A stretch of DNA of 64,000 nt from Bacillota bacterium (GTDB lineage: Bacteria; Bacillota; Clostridia; Lachnospirales; Lachnospiraceae). Position numbers and translations under genes: made by a program. Under the pieces are notes generated by a model. The model was not told where the DNA came from and searched no databases. It saw only the letters and a program-made list of their open reading frames with translations. This document shows, in pieces, positions 52,645-60,461 of this stretch (position 1 is its first letter; each line of letters begins with the position of its first letter). Location of the stretch: assembly GCA_023409835.1 (NCBI GenBank), contig JAEYQV010000066.1:1-64000 (forward strand). The letters run 5' to 3'.

Positions 52645-53133
52645 ATGAAGAAGTTATTACGTGTTTTAAAATATGCCCTGGTTCTTGCAGCAGGTGTAAT
52701 AGCCGGAGCTGTTGGTATGATGAAGATAAAAAATAAGGATCTTGACAGGGTAAGCAAGAAGGTCAATAAATTCCGCAGCTATTATAATGTTTTAAATCAA
52801 TGGATGATGCTTAAAAATAATGGTGTTCCGCTCAAGCAATACTTTGAAGATAATGGGTATCAGTCCTTGGCAATTTACGGCATGGGCGAGATCGGGAACC
52901 GTTTATACGAGGAATTAAAGGATACGGATATTAAAGTGGAGTATGCAATTGATCAGAGTGCGGGAAGTGCTTTCGCTGCATTAACTGTGTATGGTCTTGA
53001 GGATGAGCTTCAGCCGGTGGATGTCATCGTTGTTACAGCAGTATTTGCCTTCGATGAGATTGAAGATGAATTATGCGGGAAAACGGACATTCCGGTGATC
53101 TCTCTGGAGGAAATAGTTTTTGGATTAAAATAA
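52645..53133 (+). CDS. Membrane-anchored small Rossmann protein
   Basis: 162 residues from ATG 52645. A single N-terminal membrane helix (residues 5-27) is followed by a short helix and a nucleotide-binding-like module (YQSLAIYGMGEIGNRLYEELK, PVDVIVVTAVFAFDEIEDEL). The module resembles those in the two preceding genes, so the three form a series that share the same domain. No catalytic motif beyond the glycine-rich loop is seen. Possibly a scaffold or sugar-nucleotide-binding partner. Confidence 0.65.
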   Translation: MKKLLRVLKYALVLAAGVIAGAVGMMKIKNKDLDRVSKKVNKFRSYYNVLNQWMMLKNNGVPLKQYFEDNGYQSLAIYGMGEIGNRLYEELKDTDIKVEYAIDQSAGSAFAALTVYGLEDELQPVDVIVVTAVFAFDEIEDELCGKTDIPVISLEEIVFGLK

Positions 53134-53167
53134 ACATGGTAAAGTCTTAATAGCGAGGTAAAAGGAC

Positions 53168-54613
53168 ATGGATCAAGAATTTAGACAGTTCGCTTTAGAT
53201 TTTAATAAGATAGAAAACGAGAATAACTTATTTTGTGATAAGGTGAATGGGATTGAGATATGGAAATATATACGCAGGGAAGTATTCCGAATTCTTTTAA
53301 GCAAAGAATATGATGTATTCCATGAAAGCAAGGCGAAGAAGGAATACAGGAAAAAGAATACGATAACAGCGGACTATAGTAATTTATTACAGGATCTTCT
53401 GGTAAAATACCGGAAAAGAAAGATATTTTTACAGAAGAAAGACATCCTGTTTTTTACCATGGATCGAAGATTATGGGCGGATGGCCGATATCTCTGTCCG
53501 TATACCGACTTAATCCTGGATAAGCTGAGCATCAGCTATACCATTATGCAGATCGTAGCAGATGAAAATATGGCATTAAAAACGAAAACCAGAAATTTAA
53601 GATATCTGGATCAGGATGCTGTATTAGAGAAATATGCAGATCTGGAAGACAGGGTAAACCGGGCAGAAGCTAATGCATTGATACAGCGACTTGAGAAGTG
53701 CTTTCAGATAACCTTTGACAACAATGAGAAGAGGGAAGTCGGTAAAAACATTGAGGAGGCAATCCGATATCGCAGGATATATAAGGCATATTTTAAACAT
53801 GTCCTTAACAAGCTGAACCCTAAAGTAGTATGTGTACTTCCTTCTACCAGATATATCATGATGCATTTAATTGAAACAGCCAAGGAATGTGGAATACCTG
53901 TTGTAGAAATGCAGCATGGTGCGGTAAATGACATTACAATCCATCATAATTATCCTACAAAGCAAGATATCAGTACTTATGCAGATTATGTATTTGAATT
54001 TGGAGAGAATTTAATGAAAGGGGTCAGGTATCCGATTGATGATAATAAAGTGATACCGATCGGATATTCCTATCTGGAGTATTTCGGGGCGAAAAGTAAA
54101 GAAAAGGTCAAGAAAAACAGTAAGCTTAAAACAATACTAATCCTGTCCAGCAGACAGGATAAGCTGCAGGAGCTGGCTATAAAATTATCAGAGGATTTGG
54201 ACCCTGCAAAGTACAGGATCATTTTTAAGCTTCATCCGCACGAGTATAAAATATGGAAGGAGCGCTTTCCTCTCTTAAGAAGGTCCAAGGTAAAGGTAAT
54301 CGGTGATGATAAATTCAGCTTATATTATTGCCTGGCTAAGGCTGATATCGTACTTGGGGTAAATACAACAGCCTTATTTGAAGCTGTCATGTTTAATGTT
54401 AAAATCTTAATTTATCAGGACTCCGACTATCAGATTTCAAAGTTCTTATACGAGAATGGCATTGCCGAATTGATAAGCAACTATGAACAGCTACAGGAAG
54501 CAGTAACCTCGAAAACTGAGATCTCGGGAGGTCTGTATGATAAGGTATTTACCCGGAATAGTATTGATAACTTCAACCGTGAAATAAGAAAGATTATCAA
54601 TCAGAAGAAATAG
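53168..54613 (+). CDS. GT-B-like surface glycan transferase
   Basis: 481 residues, no signal peptide. The N-terminal half is helical and charged. The second half (from about 255) shows GIPVVEMQHGAVND, ILILSSRQDKLQEL, IIFKLHPHEYKIW and DIVLGVNTTALFEAVMFNVKI, the pattern of GT-B enzymes of the capsule/CDP-glycerol-transferase type. Donor and acceptor are unknown. It lies between the Rossmann series and the pseudaminic acid genes. Confidence 0.7.
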   Translation: MDQEFRQFALDFNKIENENNLFCDKVNGIEIWKYIRREVFRILLSKEYDVFHESKAKKEYRKKNTITADYSNLLQDLLVKYRKRKIFLQKKDILFFTMDRRLWADGRYLCPYTDLILDKLSISYTIMQIVADENMALKTKTRNLRYLDQDAVLEKYADLEDRVNRAEANALIQRLEKCFQITFDNNEKREVGKNIEEAIRYRRIYKAYFKHVLNKLNPKVVCVLPSTRYIMMHLIETAKECGIPVVEMQHGAVNDITIHHNYPTKQDISTYADYVFEFGENLMKGVRYPIDDNKVIPIGYSYLEYFGAKSKEKVKKNSKLKTILILSSRQDKLQELAIKLSEDLDPAKYRIIFKLHPHEYKIWKERFPLLRRSKVKVIGDDKFSLYYCLAKADIVLGVNTTALFEAVMFNVKILIYQDSDYQISKFLYENGIAELISNYEQLQEAVTSKTEISGGLYDKVFTRNSIDNFNREIRKIINQKK

Positions 54614-54648
54614 CCATTACCCATATACAGGATGGAGGAAATAGATAG

Positions 54649-55380
54649 ATGAAGACAACAGCAATTATTCAGGCAAGAATGGGATCCACCAGATTATTCG
54701 GTAAGGTGATGAAAATCATTCAGGGGAAAACGGTTTTAGAGCATGTGATCGAGAGGGTTAAGCAGGCAGAATTGATTGATGAGGTGATCATTGCAACCAC
54801 AGTCCATAAAAATGATGATGTCATTGCAGAGGAAGCGCTGCGCTGCGGAGCCAAGGTATTCAGAGGCAGCGAGGAGGATGTATTAAGCCGTTATTATTTT
54901 GCGGCTAAGGAAAATGACTCGGAGGTTATTATCCGGATTACCTCGGATTGTCCTTTGATCGATCCGGTGATCGTAGACAAGGTGGTACATATGTATCAGG
55001 AAAGTAAGTATGACATCGTAACAAATGCCGGAAATGATCTTTCCAAGAGAACCTACCCCAGAGGACTTGATACGGAGGTATTCTCTTACCGGGCTTTAGA
55101 GAATGCTTATCTGTTAGCAACCGAAGCCTATCAGCGGGAGCATGTTACTCCTTACATCTATGAGCACGGAACCACAGGCTATTATGTAAATGATAAGAAT
55201 TACTCCAAGTACCGGTGGACCCTGGACACAGATGAGGATTGGCAGCTGATCAGCATTATTTATGAAAAGCTATATCATGGGAAGCATGACTTCTATCTGG
55301 CCGAAGTGTTAGCATTAATGGAGCAAAACCCTAAGCTGGAACAGATTAATCAGCATGTAGAGCAAAAGAAGCTAAAATAA
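54649..55380 (+). CDS. SpsF-type cytidylyltransferase
   Basis: 243 residues. It has the nucleotidyltransferase start TAIIQARMGSTRLFGKVMK, and SDCPLIDPVIVDKVV in the middle, as in SpsF/PseF proteins that activate nonulosonic acids with CTP. The location just before pseI fits a role as CMP-pseudaminate synthetase. The HAD-fused enzyme at 43382 would serve the other acid. GGAGGAA lies upstream. Confidence 0.85.
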   Translation: MKTTAIIQARMGSTRLFGKVMKIIQGKTVLEHVIERVKQAELIDEVIIATTVHKNDDVIAEEALRCGAKVFRGSEEDVLSRYYFAAKENDSEVIIRITSDCPLIDPVIVDKVVHMYQESKYDIVTNAGNDLSKRTYPRGLDTEVFSYRALENAYLLATEAYQREHVTPYIYEHGTTGYYVNDKNYSKYRWTLDTDEDWQLISIIYEKLYHGKHDFYLAEVLALMEQNPKLEQINQHVEQKKLK

Positions 55381-55417
55381 CAGCCGGATTAAGAAGGCGA
55401 TGAAAGAAGGTGATGGC

Positions 55418-56533
55418 TTGCGAAACGTTTTTATTAAAAATAGATGCATTGGCGGGAATCATCCTGCATACATCATAGCCGAGATGTCCGGAAATCATGC
55501 CGGGGACATCAACCGCGCGAAGGAAATCATCCATATGGCTAAGGAGTGCGGTGCGGATTGTGTTAAAATTCAGACCTATACCCCGGATACGATCACGATT
55601 TGTTGTGATAACCCCTTTTTTCGGGTCCAAAACGGAACCTGGAACGGAGAAAATCTTTATCAGCTATACGGAAAGGCATATACCCCATGGGAATGGCAGA
55701 AGGAACTAAAGGAGACCGCCGATCAAGTAGGTATTGATTTCTTCTCCACCCCCTTTGATAAGACAGCAGTCGATTTCTTAGAAGAAGTTGGCGTTGAGTT
55801 CTATAAGATTGCATCCTTTGAATTGGTAGACGTACCGCTAATAAAATATGTGGCAGCAAAGGGCAAGCCGATTATCATGTCAACCGGGATGGGAACCCTG
55901 GGTGAAATAGAGGAGGCGGTAAAAGCAGTATACTCCCAAGGAAATGATCAGCTGATTTTGTTGAAATGCAGCAGTGCATATCCGGCGATACCGGAGGATA
56001 TGAATTTAAGAACGATAAGGAATATGTCTGAGATATTTGATTTACCGGTGGGGCTATCGGATCATTCCATGGGCTCCGTCGGAGCAGTGACAGCGGTTGC
56101 CCTGGGGGCATGTGTTATAGAGAAGCATGTCTGTATGAGCAGGAAAATAGATAATCCGGACTCCTCATTTTCCATGGAGCCCTTGGAGCTAGAACAGATG
56201 GTTAAAGATATCCGGTCAGCAGAAAAAGCATTGGGTAAAGTATCCTATGAGGTGTCGGAATATGAGAAAAGCAGCGTTGTATTCCGTAAGTCCATTTTTG
56301 CTGTAGGTGATATTAAAAAAGGCGATATCCTTACAGAGGATAATGTCAGAGTAATCCGGCCGGGATATGGTCTGGAGCCGAAATATTATGAGCGGATACT
56401 CGGTCAAAGAGCTTTAAAGGACATTGACAGGGGAACACCGATATCCTTTGAGCTGATCGGAGGTATGGATACCTATGAAGGAAACAAAGCATTATCATTC
56501 GGAGGGAACAATTTTATTTCTGACCAACAATAA
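55418..56533 (+). CDS. pseI: Pseudaminic acid synthase
   Basis: 371 residues from TTG 55418, chosen because AAGAAGG lies 7 bases upstream; ATG 55400 is a less well-placed alternative. NeuB-family motifs: AYIIAEMSGNHAGDINRA, ADCVKIQTYTPDTI, STPFDKTAVDFLE, YKIASFELVDVPLI, IMSTGMGTL and GLSDHSMG; a C-terminal SAF domain follows (FAVGDIKKGDILTEDNVRVI). The NHAG segment and overall similarity fit PseI, which condenses 6-deoxy-AltdiNAc with PEP. The next gene overlaps its end by 59 bases. Confidence 0.87.
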   Translation: MRNVFIKNRCIGGNHPAYIIAEMSGNHAGDINRAKEIIHMAKECGADCVKIQTYTPDTITICCDNPFFRVQNGTWNGENLYQLYGKAYTPWEWQKELKETADQVGIDFFSTPFDKTAVDFLEEVGVEFYKIASFELVDVPLIKYVAAKGKPIIMSTGMGTLGEIEEAVKAVYSQGNDQLILLKCSSAYPAIPEDMNLRTIRNMSEIFDLPVGLSDHSMGSVGAVTAVALGACVIEKHVCMSRKIDNPDSSFSMEPLELEQMVKDIRSAEKALGKVSYEVSEYEKSSVVFRKSIFAVGDIKKGDILTEDNVRVIRPGYGLEPKYYERILGQRALKDIDRGTPISFELIGGMDTYEGNKALSFGGNNFISDQQ

Positions 56534-57095
56534 GAACACCTACGATTTATATCTCTGGCTTCAGAACAGGGGGGAGAAGGTGGTTCTCTTTGAAGATAAG
56601 CTGGATTTGGATATTGTAAGGAAAATAGCACCTGTATTAATTATCAGCTATAATTACTCATTCATCATCCGGCAGGAGGTAATTGATTATATGAATCGCA
56701 GGATTATTAACCTGCACATATCCTATCTGCCCTGGAACAGGGGGTCTAATCCGAACTATTGGAGCTTTATCGAGAATACGCCTAAGGGTGTTACCATCCA
56801 TCTGATTGACAGCGGTTTGGATACCGGTGATATCCTTTTGCAGGAAAAAGTAGATTTCGTGGAGGAACAGGAAACCTTTCAGAGCAGTTACGAAAAGCTG
56901 ACTATGACAATGATGAACTTATTCATGGAGCATTGGGAAGATATCAAGAATAACAGGATTATACCAAGAAAGCAGCTTGGGACAGGAAGCTCCCACAATA
57001 TGAAAAATTTTCGAGAGCTGACTGAGATGTATCCGGTGGAATGGCAGTTTAATATCGCAGAGTATAAAAGCAAAATAAGAAATGCTATAACATAA
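56475..57095 (+). CDS. Sugar N-formyltransferase-like protein
   Basis: 206 residues. The Formyl_transf_N catalytic set is intact: Asn79 and His81 in NLHISYLPWNRGSNP, and Asp116 in LDTGDILLQ, with GVTIHLID between. It lacks the C-terminal tRNA-binding domain of Fmt. It overlaps the 3' end of pseI by 59 bases in another frame and lies before pseC. In this position a PseH acetyltransferase would be expected; the gene may instead formylate the amino sugar with N10-formyl-THF. The role is inferred from context. Confidence 0.8.
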   Translation: MKETKHYHSEGTILFLTNNKNTYDLYLWLQNRGEKVVLFEDKLDLDIVRKIAPVLIISYNYSFIIRQEVIDYMNRRIINLHISYLPWNRGSNPNYWSFIENTPKGVTIHLIDSGLDTGDILLQEKVDFVEEQETFQSSYEKLTMTMMNLFMEHWEDIKNNRIIPRKQLGTGSSHNMKNFRELTEMYPVEWQFNIAEYKSKIRNAIT

Positions 57096-57213
57096 ATGCA
57101 GTATATGACATAATTGGAATGGCCTTAAGCAAATGCTGATGAGAGGATTGGTCCGGTTATGCGGAAGCTTATGAGCTGATACGAATGTATACTAGATAAA
57201 GAGGGTGTAAGAT

Positions 57214-58341
57214 ATGCATTATATACCATATGGAAGACAGAGCATCGACCAGGACGATATCCGGGCAGTGATTGAAACACTGCAGTCGGATTATCTCACC
57301 ACCGGGCCAAAAATAGCGGAATTCGAACAATGTGTGGCGGAATATGTTGGGGCAAAGTATGCGGTAGCTGTTTCAAACGGTACAGCCGCTCTTCATGTTG
57401 CCTGCCTGGCAGCAGGAATTGGAGAAGGAGATGAGGTCATAACAACCCCGACAACCTTTGTAGCCTCCGCCAATTGTGTCCTTTACTGTGGAGCAAAGCC
57501 GGTCTTTGCTGATATTAAGCCGGATTCCTATAATATTGATCCGGAGGAGATCCGAAGGAAGATTACAAATAAGACAAAAGCGATAATTGCAGTCCATTTC
57601 ACGGGACAGCCCTGTGAGATGGAGGAAATACATAGGATAGCAAGGGAACACAAGCTGATTGTAATTGAGGATGCTGCCCATGCCCTGGGGGCTGACTATA
57701 GAGGAAAACAAGTTGGAAGTCTGTCTGACTTAACAACCTTCAGCTTTCATCCGGTTAAGCATATAACGACCGGAGAGGGGGGAATGATTACTACTAACAG
57801 CCGGGAGCTGTATGAGAAATTAGTGCTATTTCGATCCCATGGCATCACCAGAAATCCTTCCCAGCTGCTTAACAATGACGGAGATTGGTATTATGAGCAG
57901 CAGGAGCTGGGCTATAATTACCGAATTACGGACATTCAATGCGCATTGGGAATCAGTCAGATGAAGAAGCTGGAGGGCTTTATTCAGAAGCGCAGGGAAA
58001 TTGCACTGAGATATCAGGAAGCTTTTCAAAATTGCCGCGGCTTGCTTCTTCCTAAACAGATTGAGGGATGTAATAACAGCTGGCATTTGTTTGTCATTCA
58101 GGTGGTGGATAAGGAGAGAAAGTCAGTGTTTGATGCACTGAGAGCCGGAAATATCGGAGTCAATGTCCACTATATCCCTGTGCATACCCAGCCCTATTAC
58201 CGTAACCATGGATATGAAGCAGTGAAATGCCCTCATGCGGAAGCCCTCTATGAGAATATCATCAGCCTTCCGATCTATGCAGGGTTAACCTTGGAGGAAC
58301 AGGAGTATGTGATCGCTAAGGTGAAGGAGCTGATCGGATAA
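57214..58341 (+). CDS. pseC: UDP-4-amino-4,6-dideoxy-AltNAc aminotransferase
   Basis: 375 residues, a PLP enzyme of the DegT/DnrJ/EryC1 family. It starts MHYIPYGRQSIDQDDIRAVI, has the AVSNGTAALHVA motif, VIEDAAHALGADYRGKQVG, and the PLP Lys in FSFHPVKHITTGEGGMI. These are typical of PseC, the second step of pseudaminic acid synthesis after PseB. The amino group made here becomes the C7 nitrogen of pseudaminic acid. Confidence 0.92.
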   Translation: MHYIPYGRQSIDQDDIRAVIETLQSDYLTTGPKIAEFEQCVAEYVGAKYAVAVSNGTAALHVACLAAGIGEGDEVITTPTTFVASANCVLYCGAKPVFADIKPDSYNIDPEEIRRKITNKTKAIIAVHFTGQPCEMEEIHRIAREHKLIVIEDAAHALGADYRGKQVGSLSDLTTFSFHPVKHITTGEGGMITTNSRELYEKLVLFRSHGITRNPSQLLNNDGDWYYEQQELGYNYRITDIQCALGISQMKKLEGFIQKRREIALRYQEAFQNCRGLLLPKQIEGCNNSWHLFVIQVVDKERKSVFDALRAGNIGVNVHYIPVHTQPYYRNHGYEAVKCPHAEALYENIISLPIYAGLTLEEQEYVIAKVKELIG

Positions 58342-58365
58342 ACTATGATAAAAGGTGGTAACAGT

Positions 58366-59409
58366 ATGTTTTACTTTCGGGCGGACGCGAATGCTAACAT
58401 TGGCTCGGGACATGTGATGAGATGCTTGTCCATCGCTCAGGCGCTGTTGAAAAAGGGGTATGACAGTACGTTTATTACTGCGGATCACGAGGCGGAACAG
58501 CTAATAATCTCCCGTGGGTTTGGTGTGCTCTGTCTGAATTCTATCTGGTGTGATCTGGACACGGAGACTGATCAGCTGACAGCACTGATCCAACAAGAGG
58601 ATATCCGTACTCTGTTGATCGACTCTTATTATGTGACTGAAAACTATTTAAGCAGGCTACAGCAATATACAAGAACGATTTATCTGGACGATATCAATCA
58701 GTTTATATATCCGGTGGATGTTTTAATTAATTATAATATTTATGCGGAACGTATCCCATATCGACAGAGCTATAAGGACAAGGCAACCCTACTGTTATTA
58801 GGGTGTGAATATGCCCCCTTGAGAGCTGAATTTACCGGAAGAACACCCAGGCAGGGGAAGACAGTAAGTGATATTCTCATATCAACCGGCGGGTCAGACC
58901 CCTATCATATGGCAGGGAAGCTGCTGGAGTATCTTATTTTAACCGGAGATTTTCCGGCAATCCGGTTTCATGTGGTTGTCGGCAGCTTTAACACACACCG
59001 GAAACTGCTCATGGAGCTTGCGGATAGGCAAAAGAATATTATTCTGCATGATCAGGTAACAGAGATGTCGAAGCTGATGGAAGCCTGTGACTTAGCAATT
59101 ACGGCCGGCGGCTCCACGTTATATGAACTATGTGCCTGCGGTATTCCGGCTATAAGCTATTCCTTTGCGGACAACCAATTGGATGGCGTTCAGGAATTTG
59201 ATCGGCAGAATATCATATATTATTCCGGTGATATCCGGGTGCAGGAAGAGGAATGCTTGAGGAATATACACGAGAGGCTGTGCCGGCTGATCTCTGATCA
59301 TCAACTACGAGGAACAATCAGTGTACGCATGCAGTCTCTGGTAGATGGATTGGGTGCAGTACGAATTACAGAGCATTTGTTGCAGAATACGGAGGGAAAA
59401 TCATGCTAA
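58366..59409 (+). CDS. pseG: UDP-2,4-diacetamido-2,4,6-trideoxy-altrose hydrolase
   Basis: 347 residues from ATG 58366 (AAGGTGG 8 bases upstream). N-terminal FRADANANIGSGHVMRCLSIA is the PseG hallmark, followed by a GT-B fold with ISTGGSDPYHMAGKLLEY and AITAGGSTLYELCACGIPAI. It releases UDP from the sugar before condensation by PseI. The substrate would be the acylated amino sugar, so it must accept the formyl form if that is made. Its stop overlaps the pseB start by 7 bases. Confidence 0.9.
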   Translation: MFYFRADANANIGSGHVMRCLSIAQALLKKGYDSTFITADHEAEQLIISRGFGVLCLNSIWCDLDTETDQLTALIQQEDIRTLLIDSYYVTENYLSRLQQYTRTIYLDDINQFIYPVDVLINYNIYAERIPYRQSYKDKATLLLLGCEYAPLRAEFTGRTPRQGKTVSDILISTGGSDPYHMAGKLLEYLILTGDFPAIRFHVVVGSFNTHRKLLMELADRQKNIILHDQVTEMSKLMEACDLAITAGGSTLYELCACGIPAISYSFADNQLDGVQEFDRQNIIYYSGDIRVQEEECLRNIHERLCRLISDHQLRGTISVRMQSLVDGLGAVRITEHLLQNTEGKSC

Positions 59410-60395
59410 ACGGAAAGAACATATTGATCACCGGAGGAACCGGATCCTTTGGAAAAAAATTTTTGGAGATGATCTTTGCGAATTACAAACCGAATAAGGT
59501 TATTATTTATTCCAGGGATGAATTTAAGCAAAGTGTCATGAAGTCAGAATATAAGGACAAAGTGGACATGTCCAGGGTGAGATTTTTTATTGGTGATGTC
59601 AGAGATAAAGAACGTCTCTATCGTGCTTTTGAAGGGGTAGATTATGTCATTCACGCAGCAGCAATGAAACAGGTTCCGACCTGCGAATATAATCCCTTTG
59701 AAGCGATTAAAACCAATATCCATGGTGCGCAGAATGTGATCGATGCTGCACTGGATAAAGGAGTAAAAAAGGTAGTTGCATTATCAACGGATAAAGCTGT
59801 AAACCCGATCAATTTATATGGAGGGACCAAACTGGTCTCTGATAAGCTGTTTATTGCTGCTAATGCCTATTCCGGCTTGAAGGATACCAAGTTCTCGATT
59901 GTCCGCTATGGTAATGTTGCAGGGAGCCGCGGATCTGTTATACCAATCTTCCGGGAGCTTATTGAAAAAGGAGAAACAGAGCTGCCAATCACGGATACAA
60001 GAATGACTCGCTTCTGGATTACTTTGGAGCAGGGAGTTGAGCTTGTGTTTAAGGCGTTATCAGAATCTAAGGGTGGGGAGACCTATATCTCCAAAATTCC
60101 TTCCTTTTATATTACCGATTTAGTAAATGCGATGCTGCCGGGTGCTAAAATCAAAGAAATCGGAATTAGAGAAGGGGAGAAGCTCCATGAAGTAATGGTA
60201 ACGAAGGACGATTCCAGACTTACTTATGAATATGACCAGCATTATATCATTTATCCTAACTTTGAGTGGATGGATATCAAGAAATCCATGCTTCCCGGTG
60301 GTAATCCGGTACAGGAAGGCTTTGAATACAGCTCGGCTGATAATAAAGAATGGTTAGATGTCGCAGCTCTTAAAAAAGAGCTGAGTAAGCTGTAA
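59403..60395 (+). CDS. pseB: UDP-GlcNAc 4,6-dehydratase (inverting)
   Basis: 330 residues. NAD(P)-binding ITGGTGSFGKKFLEMI at the N-terminus; FIGDVRDKERLYRAFEGVDYVIHAAAMKQVP with the catalytic region; STDKAVNPINLYGGTKLVSDK with the Tyr/Lys positions. This is PseB, the first step of the pathway. The ATG shares 7 bases with the end of pseG, so the two are co-translated. Confidence 0.95.
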   Translation: MLNGKNILITGGTGSFGKKFLEMIFANYKPNKVIIYSRDEFKQSVMKSEYKDKVDMSRVRFFIGDVRDKERLYRAFEGVDYVIHAAAMKQVPTCEYNPFEAIKTNIHGAQNVIDAALDKGVKKVVALSTDKAVNPINLYGGTKLVSDKLFIAANAYSGLKDTKFSIVRYGNVAGSRGSVIPIFRELIEKGETELPITDTRMTRFWITLEQGVELVFKALSESKGGETYISKIPSFYITDLVNAMLPGAKIKEIGIREGEKLHEVMVTKDDSRLTYEYDQHYIIYPNFEWMDIKKSMLPGGNPVQEGFEYSSADNKEWLDVAALKKELSKL

Positions 60396-60461
60396 TAAGA
60401 CAGTCATAAGTAGTTTCCTTATACGTATTCGAGTTAGTTAGGGGGAGGGAGAGGTTACCGA

